Part shown: positions 1-8,321 of the stretch, in pieces
Position numbering within the stretch: position 1 is the first letter of the stretch
Layout of the letters: every line of letters begins with the position of its first letter
Source: Clostridia bacterium
Lineage (GTDB): Bacteria > Bacillota > Clostridia > Oscillospirales > Acutalibacteraceae
Direction of reading: 5' to 3'
Length of the DNA: 64,000 nucleotides
NCBI GenBank assembly: GCA_017475765.1
Contig: JAFVEY010000027.1
Location: 129,071-193,070, forward strand
The notes under the pieces: model-generated
What the model saw: the letters and a program-made list of their open reading frames with translations, nothing else
Database searches by the model: none
What the model was told of the DNA's origin: nothing
Program-made: the position numbers and the translations under genes

Positions 1-671
1 ACAGCAACAGGAAATACAGCAGGACCCGACATACCGCCTGTGATATTCTTAATGATGGGTCTGCGTGTGTTGATATCAATCCTCATGCCCGTCAGCGTGT
101 TGATAAGCGAAACAGCATCGGCACCGGAAAATTCGGCAGCCTTAGCAACTGCCGCAATATCGGCAACATTGGGGGAGAGCTTGATAATCAGAGGTTTTGT
201 GCAGTATTTTCTGACAGCAGCAGTGATTTTTGCAACAGACTCAGGAGAAGTTCCGAATTGAGCGCCGCCCTCCTTTACATTCGGGCATGAAATATTCAGC
301 TCTATCATATCAACATCCGTATCGGAAAGTATTTCAACGATTTTACAGTAATCTTCTTCTGTGCTTCCTGCCGCATTGGCGATAACAACCGTATTTTGTT
401 TTTTCAGCCATGGCAGCTCTGTATGGATAAAATGCTCCACTCCGGGATTCTGAAGTCCTACTGCATTTAGCATTCCCATCGGAGTTTCGGCTATTCTTGG
501 CGGTGGATTGCCGGGACGTTCCTTCAAAGTCGTTCCCTTGCATGAAATTCCTCCGAAAACCGAAAGGGGATACAGCTCTCCGTATTCATGTCCGAATCCT
601 ATTGTTCCCGATGCGGCTATAATAGGGTTATCAAATTGTACGCCTGCAATATTCACACTAAGATTTGCCAT
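1..671 (-). CDS. pyrD: Dihydroorotate dehydrogenase catalytic subunit, class 1B (partial; C-terminus beyond window)
   Basis: Oxidises dihydroorotate to orotate in pyrimidine synthesis; the class 1B enzyme passes electrons to NAD through PyrK. About 223 residues are present. The N-terminus has the FMN-phosphate region AASGTIGFG (residues 19-27), then NAVGLQNPG (69-77), and NISCPN (126-131) with the Cys that serves as active-site base in class 1 enzymes. The ATG at 671-669 sits 11 nt after a GGAGG and overlaps the pyrK stop by one base (TAATG), so the two are translationally coupled. The protein runs off the left edge in frame after the region expected to lead into the phosphate-binding loop. 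Family and class are clear from motifs and from the pyrK neighbour. Confidence 0.95.
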   Translation of the reverse strand, partial: MANLSVNIAGVQFDNPIIAASGTIGFGHEYGELYPLSVFGGISCKGTTLKERPGNPPPRIAETPMGMLNAVGLQNPGVEHFIHTELPWLKKQNTVVIANAAGSTEEDYCKIVEILSDTDVDMIELNISCPNVKEGGAQFGTSPESVAKITAAVRKYCTKPLIIKLSPNVADIAAVAKAAEFSGADAVSLINTLTGMRIDINTRRPIIKNITGGMSGPAVFPVA

Positions 672-1429
672 TACCAATCAACCTCCTCTGCATTGAATAC
701 GGGTCCGTCCTTGCATACGTGTTTATACCGTAATCCGCCGTCCTCTTTTCTGATACCGACAGCACATCCCAGACAGGCGCCGACTCCGCACGCCATTCTT
801 TGTTCAAGAGAAACAAAGCACGGAATATGATGTTCTTTTGCTGCTTTGGCAATATTTCTGAGCATGGGTGTCGGACCGCAGGCACAGATCATGTCAGCAT
901 CGGCGATGACCTCTTTAAGAGGATCGGTTACAAATCCATGTATGCCGTAGCTTCCGTTGTCGGTTGTTTCGATCACACGGCAGCCGATTTTCTGGAAATC
1001 CTCAGTCAGAATGACAGCGCTCTTGTCACGGAAACCATTGATGACAACAGAATTTTCACCTGCTGTTCTGGCGCTGTAAAGCATTGGCGGAACGCCGATG
1101 CCGCCGCCGATAAAAATAGTCTTTTTGCTTTGATCTATCTCAAATCCGTTTCCGAGGGGAGCAATGATATTGATGGTGCTGCCGACCTCGCTTGCGGCTA
1201 AAATGGCTGTGCCTTCGCCTCTTATCTCAAAAACAATGCGTATCTCATCGCCCTCGACATCACAGACAGATATCGGGCGGCGGAGTGTTTTCCCCGGCAC
1301 CAGAATATGAACGAACTGTCCGGGTCTGGTGATTGCTGCAAGCTCTGCATTTTTTAGTCAGAAATCATATATAGTAGAAGTGAGCTGATATTTTGCACTC
1401 AGCAAACAATCCTGAACATCGTATTTCAT
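671..1429 (-). pseudogene. pyrK: Dihydroorotate dehydrogenase electron-transfer subunit with in-frame TGA
   Basis: PyrK carries FAD and a [2Fe-2S] cluster and links PyrD to NAD. The frame from ATG 1429 (GAAGGGA ribosome site upstream) encodes a normal PyrK N-terminus, but codon 24 is TGA (1360-1358); the same frame resumes at once with the conserved PGQFVHI stretch, RPIS flavin motif (codons 50-53) and four cluster cysteines (codons 214, 219, 222, 239). Total 252 codons, the usual family length. A single C-to-T change of CGA (Arg) would explain it. Downstream restart at GTG 1300 would remove 43 residues of the flavin-domain beta-barrel. It may be a sequencing error, a recent nonsense mutation or readthrough; listed as pseudogene because a stop is seen. 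Translationally coupled to pyrD. Confidence 0.8.
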
Positions 1430-2017
1430 TACAATCATTCCCTTCAAAAAATATTTATATTTATTATAACATAAAATTTCTTTACAGAGAAGTATATTTT
1501 TATAATTTATTGCCGCACAAATCTGAAAAATAAGCGGGAAGCTCTAAATTTCAAAGGGCAAATGCTTAATGCAATATATATTTCAAAAGACAGATACTTC
1601 AAATTTGTCAGATGATATATTTTCTGACAAAAAATGCAATTTATGGATAGAAAGTGCCTTAATAGAATCTGTCTGATACGGATTATGAATTTTCTGATGT
1701 ATAAAAATTCAAATTTGATAGGAAATATTGCAGAAAAATGCAAATATTTAATCACAATTAAACAAAATAGTGATTAAAACATACCACTTTTTTGTTAAAA
1801 AAGAAGCAATGATTGATAAAATTTTATCATTATAATTAACTAAAAAAATTGCATTATCCGTTAAATTTTAGACAATTTGTCTATTTCACTAAAAAATAGC
1901 ACAAAAATTATTGCAAAATTAATCTATACTTTATGAAAAAATAGTAGTATAATAAATACAACTTAAAAAGTTACAACAAACTTTTATCAATATAAGTTCT
2001 GAAAGGAGCAAAAAACG
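1430..2017. other. AT-rich divergent intergenic region
   Basis: No credible coding frame on either strand. It holds the upstream regions of pyrK (a -10 like TATAAT read on the minus strand at 1468-1463, no good -35) and of the kinase gene (TATAAT at 1948-1953, weak -35). A perfect inverted repeat TTTGTCAGA/TCTGACAAA lies at 1604-1612 and 1623-1631; it has no U-tract and could be an operator or an RNA hairpin. The leader just before 2018 can also pair AACTT with AAGTT. Nothing else is recognised. Confidence 0.5.
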
Positions 2018-2761
2018 ATGGATGCTATTGCTACAAGAAAAGAAAAGATTATTTACAGGGACGGCGACAATGTTGTAAAGCTGTTTTCCGACAAATTCCC
2101 GAAATCGGATATTCTCAACGAAGCACTGAATCAGTCAAGGGTTGAGGAAACCGGTCTTCCGATCCCTGCTTTGAAGTCTGTTTCCGTGATAGACGGCAAA
2201 TGGGCGATCACAATGGACTATGTTGAGGGAAAAACATTGGAACAGATCATTAAAGAGGATCCCGATAATCTTGATAAATATCTTAATGATTTTGTTGATC
2301 TCCAGCTGGAAGTACAGAGCAAAAAGGCTCCGCTTCTCAACAAGCTTAAAGATAAAATGAACCGTAAGATATCCTCTCTTTCCGGAGAGATAGACGCTAC
2401 TATCAGATATGAGCTTCATACCCGTCTTGACAGTATGCCGAAGCATAACAAGCTCTGCCACGGTGATTTTAACCCCTCTAATATCATTATTGACAGCGAG
2501 GGCAAGCCGCATATCATTGACTGGTCCCATGCAACACAGGGAAATGCTTCCGCAGATGCTGCAAGAACCTATCTTCTTTTCGCCCTTAAGGACAAAGCGC
2601 TTGCAGATAAGTATCTCGACCTTTTCTGCTCAAAGAGCGATACCGCAAAGCAGTATGTACAGCAGTGGCTCCCGATCGTTGCAGCTTCTCAGCTTGTCAA
2701 GAAGATCCCCGAAGAAGCCGAATTCCTTAAGAGTTGGGTAGATGTGGTTGATTATCAGTAA
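2018..2761 (+). CDS. Aminoglycoside-phosphotransferase-fold kinase
   Basis: A 247-residue cytosolic protein of the APH/choline-kinase superfamily. Visible are the catalytic loop HGDFNPSN (residues 148-155) and the Mg-binding IIDW segment (166-169) that replaces the kinase DFG. An N-terminal lobe with VVKLF and a hinge region DYVEGKTL (67-74) fit the fold. Start chosen at the ATG 7-8 nt after GAAAGGAG. The gene stands alone between the pyr genes and a small anchored protein, so the substrate cannot be inferred; members act on small alcohols, sugars or antibiotics, and resistance should not be assumed. Fold confident, substrate unknown. Confidence 0.8.
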   Translation: MDAIATRKEKIIYRDGDNVVKLFSDKFPKSDILNEALNQSRVEETGLPIPALKSVSVIDGKWAITMDYVEGKTLEQIIKEDPDNLDKYLNDFVDLQLEVQSKKAPLLNKLKDKMNRKISSLSGEIDATIRYELHTRLDSMPKHNKLCHGDFNPSNIIIDSEGKPHIIDWSHATQGNASADAARTYLLFALKDKALADKYLDLFCSKSDTAKQYVQQWLPIVAASQLVKKIPEEAEFLKSWVDVVDYQ

Positions 2762-2852
2762 TCGGCAGAAATAATATCCGATCATACCATTTTGTTATCA
2801 TTTTATAAACCTCCATGCTTGTGCTTTGGCAGATTGTCCGGAGCAGACGGCG

Positions 2853-2887
2853 GCAGAAACCGAAGGGCTCAGCCTTTCGGTTTCTGC
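2853..2887. terminator. Strong hairpin, possible terminator without U-tract
   Basis: A 14-bp stem GCAGAAACCGAAGG / CCTTTCGGTTTCTGC with a short loop lies 90 nt after the kinase stop. No run of T follows on either side, so intrinsic termination is uncertain; it may be an mRNA-end stabiliser. Confidence 0.45.
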
Positions 2888-2954
2888 ATTTCGGATTCCG
2901 GAAGAAAGTGGCTGGTTCAGTATTATACAAATTTTATAAAATGTAATAAAGTTC

Positions 2955-2983
2955 TTGCAAAGTTCGATGGTTTATTGTATAAT
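2955..2983 (+). promoter_or_regulatory. SigA-type promoter for the 3035 gene
   Basis: TTGCAA, 17 nt, TATAAT, ending 51 nt before the start codon. Confidence 0.75.
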
Positions 2984-3034
2984 AGCTAAAAGAAAGGCGT
3001 ACTGCCAAAGTAACATTCAAAAAGGAGTATTAAC

Positions 3035-3487
3035 ATGAAAGTAATCAAAATTTTCTTTGTGCTTATTATTTTTGCAATTGTCGGCGGTCTGGTTGCAGGA
3101 TATGTTGTGGATGAATTGATTTCAAAAAATATTGAATCTGCTCTGAACGATATTACCGCTCCGGCAAATACCACAGTCGATTCATCAATATCTAAAACAG
3201 GAAAAATAACAAATCAGGATGGCGGTCTCCAGTTTTACGGAGCAATACTTCTCCAGAGCAACGAAAAGCTCGGCACACTCAGAAGCTATTATAAATCTCA
3301 TGCGCCCCAAGGTATTGATCTGGAAGTAATCAACCTTGCAGATTCCAAAAAGATATTCGGAGAAAATATGCCTTCCGAGCTTAGATTTGGTTATCATGAT
3401 AAGTCTCCGGAAAACTACTATATCGTTTACGCATGGGGAGAGGCACAGCTTCCGTACACAATGCTTGATTTCCGTTCCTACACCTGA
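3035..3487 (+). CDS. Small membrane-anchored protein of unknown function
   Basis: 150 residues. An N-terminal hydrophobic helix (residues 4-24) with no lipobox Cys makes it an anchor or uncleaved signal; the remainder is a soluble, presumably extracytoplasmic domain with no family I recognise. ATG follows AAGGAG by 8 nt. The gene is monocistronic: its own promoter lies at 2955-2983 and a strong terminator at 3509-3540. No functional neighbour. Coding status is well supported by signals and composition, function unknown. Confidence 0.75.
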   Translation: MKVIKIFFVLIIFAIVGGLVAGYVVDELISKNIESALNDITAPANTTVDSSISKTGKITNQDGGLQFYGAILLQSNEKLGTLRSYYKSHAPQGIDLEVINLADSKKIFGENMPSELRFGYHDKSPENYYIVYAWGEAQLPYTMLDFRSYT

Positions 3488-3508
3488 TATGTAAGAAGAT
3501 AATTTATT

Positions 3509-3540
3509 ATCCCGAAGGATTCAATCCTTCGGGATTTTGT
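3509..3540 (+). terminator. Intrinsic terminator
   Basis: Stem ATCCCGAAGGAT / ATCCTTCGGGAT with a TCA-type loop and following TTTTGTT, 22 nt after the 3035 gene. Confidence 0.85.
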
Positions 3541-3602
3541 TGCATTATGGAGAAAAATATATTAAAATATAGATAAATAAATTTTGTAAACGGGGAATTG
3601 AT

Positions 3603-4331
3603 ATGTATAAGAATTTTATTTTTGATTTGTATGGAACATTGGTAGATATCAATACCAATGAATGGAAACCCAGTTTGTGGAAAAATATGGCAATTCTGTA
3701 TTCTATGGGAGGGGCGGCATACAGCGCCAAGGAACTGAAAAAGGCATATTATTCATTCATTGATGATGAAATCAGAAACATTCCGCCCGACAGATATTTG
3801 ACTGTTCCTGAACCGCAGATTCTGAATGTTTTCAAAAGACTGTATACCGATAAGGGGGTAGAATGTTCTGATGATACTGCTGCCTATACGGGAAGAGTGT
3901 TCAGAATGCTTTCGCTGAAATATATCAGGCTGTATGACGGAGTGAAGGAGCTTTTTGAAGCAATCCGCAGTGCCGGGGGAAAAATCTATCTTCTTTCCAA
4001 TGCGCAGAGAATATTTACAGAACCCGAAATAAGAATGTTAGGAATTTATGATGAATTTGACGATATTATGATTTCCTCTGACGAAGGCTGTGCGAAGCCT
4101 GATAAAATGTTCTATCTCAGGCTGTTGAAAAAACATAACTTAAAGCCGGAAGAGTCCATCATGATCGGAAATGATCATATTACAGACATAAAAGGGTCAC
4201 ATGAAGCAGGGCTGGATTCGCTTTATCTTTATACCAACATATCTCCTGAACCGAAGGGAGAGATACTCGCCAAATATAAGATCATGAGCGGAAGTCTGAT
4301 CGAAGCAAGAAAAGCCCTTTTCGGAGAATAA
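3603..4331 (+). CDS. HAD-superfamily hydrolase
   Basis: 242-residue cytosolic protein. Motif I is FDLYGTLVD with nucleophile Asp8; the second Asp of the usual DxDxT is Tyr10, a pattern seen in haloacid-dehalogenase-type members rather than classical phosphatases. Motif II is LLSNAQ, motif III Lys lies in CAKPDK, and motif IV is GNDHITDIKG. A helical cap (residues 16-100) makes it subfamily I. Nearest general type is the YjjG/dehalogenase-like group; substrate not predictable. It sits alone, ended by a bidirectional terminator shared with the convergent zinc-ribbon gene. Confidence 0.85.
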   Translation: MYKNFIFDLYGTLVDINTNEWKPSLWKNMAILYSMGGAAYSAKELKKAYYSFIDDEIRNIPPDRYLTVPEPQILNVFKRLYTDKGVECSDDTAAYTGRVFRMLSLKYIRLYDGVKELFEAIRSAGGKIYLLSNAQRIFTEPEIRMLGIYDEFDDIMISSDEGCAKPDKMFYLRLLKKHNLKPEESIMIGNDHITDIKGSHEAGLDSLYLYTNISPEPKGEILAKYKIMSGSLIEARKALFGE

Positions 4332-4334
4332 TCA

Positions 4335-4375
4335 AAAAACAGCGAGGAAGACTAATGTCTTTCTCGCTGTTTTTA
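4335..4375. terminator. Bidirectional intrinsic terminator
   Basis: Stem AAACAGCGAG.AAGAC / GTCTTTCTCGCTGTTT with T-rich flanks on both strands, between the convergent HAD and zinc-ribbon genes. Confidence 0.85.
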
Positions 4376-4406
4376 GTGTCTGTCTTTTGCTTTTGATTGG
4401 TGTCAA

Positions 4407-6998
4407 TCAAATATTAAAAAGAGTTCCGGATTGAAGAGTGCTGCTTTCCTCAGACTTGCTGCTTTCTTCGGGTTTGCTGCTTTCCTCAGACTTGCTGCTT
4501 TCTTCGGGTTTGCTGCTTTCCTCAGACTTGCTACTTTCTTCGGGTTTGCTGCTTTCCTCGGGTTTGCTGCTCTCTTCAGGCTCACTACTTTCCTCAGGCT
4601 GAGCAGGCTTTGTAAGAGTGGTTTCATCAATATCCGTATCGGGCTTATAGTAATTCAGAGATGATGTAACAACATCATCATAAAGCTCTGAATAGCTTTC
4701 ATATCCGTCAAATGAGCTGTATGATCCCTTCGGATATACATACCTGTATGGTTTTGTACCGCTGAAAAATGTTGGGGAATAGGTTCCGTCCTCGTTTATC
4801 GTAATGTTTTCAAACCGGTTGTAGGTATAATATTCAAAGTCGGATGTTTTCTTTGTTGAAGAATCTGTGATCGTTACGGTTACTTTGTATACAACATAAT
4901 AATATCTGGAACGGGTGCTGTTGTCGCTCTTTGGTGAAAGTACAATGGTTCCTATATAATCAGCAGATTTGAATTTTCTGTTGGTGCCGACTGTATCCGA
5001 TTTGATAAAGTCTTCGGTTTCATTCTTCATGGCTGACAAAGCATTTGCAGGAATATCCTTAACGGTGGAAACGGAGGTGGCAAGTCCGGAAACCGTAAAT
5101 TCCTTTTCCTTTGTCGTCAGAATGATATGATAGTAATCAGCGAGGTATTCATCAAGATCAGTACTTTTTGAATACGGAACAATTGTCACCTTTACCTTAT
5201 CGCCGTTGCTCAGACCGTTTTCTTTATCAAGCTCACAGTCAAAAGAATAGTTGGAATAATTATATACATATGCTTTTCCGTTCGGAGCTTCTCCTGTGAA
5301 TTCGACAGTAATATCGTCATTTTCAAACGGATCCACTTTTGTAAGCTCTTTAAGATCCTGCACAGTAAATTCCTTCTCGTTATAGATAAGCTCACATTTT
5401 ACATATCTGGTTATGGTTTCCTTGACGGAATTTGTAATATCCCATTTTATCTTTATCTTATCGCCGTTTTTAAGATGGTTATAATTGTCAACATCAAGGC
5501 TGTATTTCAGGACATAGGATATCAGGGTTGCAGGATTGCTGTTGTCAATCAGATAGGAATAGGTGTAATTGGAGGGATCTTCGGCATATTTCAGCTTATC
5601 GCCCCAGTCCTCTTCAAATTTATTTGAGTCGAAGGATGCGCTGACTTCTCCGTAGCCTTCATATCCCGAAAATTCAACATTGATATAATCATCCAGATTG
5701 ACTTTAGGCGGCTGGTTCATAATATTGACGATAATGATTACTGCAACGATAATAACAACCAATATTCCGCTGCCGATAAGGAAGGGAACGAAATTAAACG
5801 GCTTCTTCTGTACTCCGACAGCTGCACCGCCCGGAGCAGCTGCAAAAGCGTTGTTTCCGGCAGGGTTAGCATTGTAATTCGGAATCGGAGCGGATGGAAC
5901 GGGTGATGTATTGGCAGCCGGAGCAACGGGAGCAGCCGGTGTCGATGAGGTCGGTGCACTCAGATTTTTGCCGCATACAGGGCAGAACTTAGCGCCGGGT
6001 TTCAGTTCAAATCCGCAGTCGGGGCATTGATTTCCTGGTGCTTTCTGTGCTGCTCCGTCTAAAGTCGTGGAAGGTATCGTCTTAGGCTTATCATCAGGAG
6101 CGGCGGATTCTGTTTTTGCACCGCAAACGGGGCAGAATTTAGCGCCGGGTTTGAGCTGAGAGCCGCAGGCATTACATTTCACGATGTTATTATCCGGTTG
6201 AGGAGCTTCTTTTTGTTCGGCAGGTTTCTGTTCGGTTTCTGCTTTCGGAGCTTCGACCGGCTTCGGTGCCGGAGGAATCACGGGAGCAGTTTCAGCTGCC
6301 GGAACAGGCTTTTCCTCAGCGGGGGCAGGTTGTTCTGCCTTTGCACCGCAAACGGGGCAGAATTTAGCGCCGGGTTTGAGCTGAGAGCCGCAGGAATTGC
6401 ATTTTACGATATTAGCATTATCCGATTGCGGAGCTTCTGTCTGCTCGACAGGTTTCTGTTCGGTTTCTGCTTTCGGAGCTTCGACCGGATTCGGTGCCGG
6501 AGGAATCACGGGAGCAGTTTCAGCTGCCGGAACAGGTTTAGGCTCAGGAGCAGGCTGACCGGCTTTTGCGCCGCATACCGGACAGAATTTAGCGCCCGGC
6601 TTCAATTCGCTTCCGCATTGTACGCACTTTTCCGCAGCAGGCGCAGGAGAGGGAGCAGGTGCTGCCGGTTCTGTTTTTGTGCCGCATACCGGACAGAATT
6701 TCGTTCCTGGTTTAAGTTCTGCACCGCAGCTTTTACAAATATTTGCATTATCGGACGGAGTTTCCGGTGCCTTGGGCAGTTCAACCTTGGCACCGCATGA
6801 CGGACAGAATTTAGTATCTTTTTTAAGCTCTGTGCCGCAGCCGGTACATTTAACAACATCCGATACATCCCCAGAAGCCGAAGCAGCAGGATGATATGAC
6901 GGAAAATCATTACCGGCATTTTCCGCCGTCTGAGTTCCGCAGTTAGGGCAGATCTTAGCGTCAGCTTTCAGCATTGTGCCGCATTTTTTACATCTCAT
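4407..6998 (-). CDS. Membrane protein with seven N-terminal zinc ribbons and a Ser/Glu/Lys-repeat C-tail
   Basis: 863 residues. Seven CxxC...CPxCG ribbons start near residues 3, 51, 88, 125, 200, 275 and 325, separated by Pro/Ala/Glu-rich linkers; one transmembrane helix spans about 404-427; then a roughly 370-residue beta-type ectodomain and a tail of SSKPEE/SSKSEE repeats (about 805-855). Topology puts the ribbons in the cytosol and the ectodomain outside. ATG 6998 follows GGAGG by about 9 nt. Short zinc-ribbon/TM proteins are common in Clostridia and their role is unknown; this one is unusually long because ribbons 5 and 6 and their linkers are near-identical copies at DNA level. Promoter at 7125-7097 with two palindromes in the leader. 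Confidence 0.85.
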   Translation of the reverse strand: MRCKKCGTMLKADAKICPNCGTQTAENAGNDFPSYHPAASASGDVSDVVKCTGCGTELKKDTKFCPSCGAKVELPKAPETPSDNANICKSCGAELKPGTKFCPVCGTKTEPAAPAPSPAPAAEKCVQCGSELKPGAKFCPVCGAKAGQPAPEPKPVPAAETAPVIPPAPNPVEAPKAETEQKPVEQTEAPQSDNANIVKCNSCGSQLKPGAKFCPVCGAKAEQPAPAEEKPVPAAETAPVIPPAPKPVEAPKAETEQKPAEQKEAPQPDNNIVKCNACGSQLKPGAKFCPVCGAKTESAAPDDKPKTIPSTTLDGAAQKAPGNQCPDCGFELKPGAKFCPVCGKNLSAPTSSTPAAPVAPAANTSPVPSAPIPNYNANPAGNNAFAAAPGGAAVGVQKKPFNFVPFLIGSGILVVIIVAVIIIVNIMNQPPKVNLDDYINVEFSGYEGYGEVSASFDSNKFEEDWGDKLKYAEDPSNYTYSYLIDNSNPATLISYVLKYSLDVDNYNHLKNGDKIKIKWDITNSVKETITRYVKCELIYNEKEFTVQDLKELTKVDPFENDDITVEFTGEAPNGKAYVYNYSNYSFDCELDKENGLSNGDKVKVTIVPYSKSTDLDEYLADYYHIILTTKEKEFTVSGLATSVSTVKDIPANALSAMKNETEDFIKSDTVGTNRKFKSADYIGTIVLSPKSDNSTRSRYYYVVYKVTVTITDSSTKKTSDFEYYTYNRFENITINEDGTYSPTFFSGTKPYRYVYPKGSYSSFDGYESYSELYDDVVTSSLNYYKPDTDIDETTLTKPAQPEESSEPEESSKPEESSKPEESSKSEESSKPEESSKSEESSKPEESSKSEESSTLQSGTLFNI
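4430..4600. repeat. Minisatellite encoding the SSKPEE/SSKSEE tail
   Basis: About eight tandem copies of an 18-nt unit (TTTGCTGCTTTCCTCAGA and variants on the + strand), alternating SSKPEE and SSKSEE. Such arrays usually vary in copy number by slippage. In frame with the 4407-6998 gene. Confidence 0.85.
6170..6600. repeat. Direct duplication of about 215-225 bp inside the zinc-ribbon gene
   Basis: Two adjacent near-identical blocks (roughly 6170-6395 and 6396-6600) encode a ribbon plus its AAETAPVIPPAP-type linker. High nucleotide identity over the linker indicates recent unequal crossing-over or copy-number expansion. Confidence 0.8.
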
Positions 6999-7038
6999 TG
7001 GGCAAATCCTCCAATCATTGACTAATAAACATCTTTTG

Positions 7039-7086
7039 CCCTCCCGATCGGGAGGGACTTTTCATGCGGAAATGACACTTTCCGCA
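7039..7086 (-). promoter_or_regulatory. Two consecutive palindromes in the leader of the zinc-ribbon gene
   Basis: An 18-bp uninterrupted palindrome CCCTCCCGATCGGGAGGG (7039-7056) and an 8-bp inverted repeat TGCGGAAA/TTTCCGCA around 6 nt (7065-7086). Both lie between the minus-strand promoter (7125-7097) and the start codon at 6998; the second falls just after the expected transcription start. They could be an operator or two leader hairpins. No known riboswitch matches. Confidence 0.6.
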
Positions 7087-7096
7087 CACTAATAAT

Positions 7097-7125
7097 ATTA
7101 TAAAATTTATGGTTATTTTAGTCAA
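7097..7125 (-). promoter_or_regulatory. SigA-type promoter for the zinc-ribbon gene
   Basis: On the minus strand TTGACT, 17 nt, TATAAT, giving an expected start near 7090. Confidence 0.8.
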
Positions 7126-7275
7126 TAGCAAAAATATCAAATACCGTTCCTTTCCATTTCCTCATTTTAAGTATTTATCAACAAAAGGGGCATCAGGGCG
7201 GAGGAAGGAAAGGCGATATATATTCTGAACAAACAAAAGAAGTTTGTTATATGTAAAGTGATGAAAAATATCTTT
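7126..7275. other. Divergent intergenic segment, nothing recognised
   Basis: Between the two divergent promoters at 7097-7125 and 7276-7304. No coding frame with a ribosome site, no hairpin of note. Confidence 0.5.
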
Positions 7276-7304
7276 TTGATTTTACCGATTATGTGAAGTA
7301 TAAT
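7276..7304 (+). promoter_or_regulatory. SigA-type promoter for the 7391 gene
   Basis: TTGATT, 17 nt, TATAAT, 86 nt before the start codon. Confidence 0.75.
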
Positions 7305-7390
7305 ATTTGTAACGGATATCAACAAAGCAAAAGTTGTAAAAAAGTAAAACCGGCTGAAAAGTAAGGTAATTTTTCGGAGGGAGGTCAGTT

Positions 7391-8239
7391 ATGAAAGGCA
7401 TATTTGTAATTTTGAAAACGGTGGTATTTATGACCATTTGCTGTTTACTGTCAATGCTTTCAATATCGGTAAATGCCGCAGAGTATAATATGAATGTATC
7501 GCCGATCATTGGTGTAAGCGCAGAAGGCGGCGGGCTGGGACAAATCACTTTTCTTGATGAGGACAAGGATTCATACACCATTACTCCCAAAGAAGAAAAC
7601 GGCGGGTTGGATTTCGGTGCGGCAATGGGTGAGTATTATATTGAATTAAAAACGAACTTCGTGAAAAAGGCGATATTATATAAAACAGGCAAAATATCAA
7701 TTGAAGGAAATAGCGGAGATTTTAATTTAGGATTAACTTTTAATGATGGATATGGAAATTTGAAGTGGACTACTGTTTTGGTCGATAATTACAGCAATGC
7801 CGGTACAGGTTCTTTGGAGATGGCAGAAGAAGGCATGATATACGAAAGTGACAATATGGATGCTGTTGCTGTAAAGGCTTATTATTTGGTTGATGTTATA
7901 GAAGAAAAAACGATTAATCTGGACTTTAGCACTAAAGCGAAATCTGTGAATTTTCGTGAGGTGGATAATGAAACTTTAGGCGTATACATAGACGCAGACA
8001 ATGACGGCATATACGAAACGCTGATAGCTGACAGCAGCCGAGATGAAAGCAGTCCGCTGCCCGACAAGGCAGTTCCTGACGGATCCGGCGAAAGTACTGT
8101 ACAAAGCGACCAAAGTGCAGAGCCTGTTGAAAGTTCTGATGTGATGAATGGAACGGTTTTTGTTGTGATTGCGGGAGTATTGGCAATACTTCTCGCAGGT
8201 GTGATTATTTTCAGAAGAAGAAGCAAAACCCGGTATTGA
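7391..8239 (+). CDS. Secreted, C-terminally membrane-anchored surface protein
   Basis: 282 residues: a signal peptide at 1-29 (Phe/Leu-rich core, then SVNAAEYN), a single ectodomain of about 200 residues, an acidic/Ser-rich linker and a C-terminal transmembrane helix (about 253-275) followed by an RRRSKTRY positive tail. This is the layout of a type I cell-surface protein; no LPxTG-like motif precedes the helix. ATG is preceded by GGAGGGAGG. Monocistronic, with its own promoter and a terminator-like hairpin. No domain family recognised. Confidence 0.8.
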   Translation: MKGIFVILKTVVFMTICCLLSMLSISVNAAEYNMNVSPIIGVSAEGGGLGQITFLDEDKDSYTITPKEENGGLDFGAAMGEYYIELKTNFVKKAILYKTGKISIEGNSGDFNLGLTFNDGYGNLKWTTVLVDNYSNAGTGSLEMAEEGMIYESDNMDAVAVKAYYLVDVIEEKTINLDFSTKAKSVNFREVDNETLGVYIDADNDGIYETLIADSSRDESSPLPDKAVPDGSGESTVQSDQSAEPVESSDVMNGTVFVVIAGVLAILLAGVIIFRRRSKTRY

Positions 8240-8243
8240 AATG

Positions 8244-8285
8244 AGCAGCCGTCATAATGGATAGTCCGTTATGACGGCTGCATGA
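8244..8285. terminator. Bidirectional terminator-like hairpin
   Basis: GCAGCCGTCATAA pairs with TTATGACGGCTGC around a short loop, between the convergent 7391 and deacetylase genes. T-content after the stem is modest on both strands. Confidence 0.65.
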
Positions 8286-8321
8286 CTGTTCCGTGCGGAT
8301 ATGATTTTTGCGATCTGCCTG

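Noticed and set aside
1358..1360. Selenocysteine in pyrK
   Set aside because: The position is not a Cys or redox site in the family and no selenium-related gene is seen nearby.
1507..1755. 82-codon frame in the AT-rich region
   Set aside because: Low-complexity Ile/Phe/Lys translation typical of AT-rich DNA, no ribosome site.
6198..6800. 200-codon frame antisense to the zinc-ribbon gene
   Set aside because: Cys/Arg/Phe-rich repeats that mirror the ribbon repeats on the other strand; no ribosome site. A shadow.
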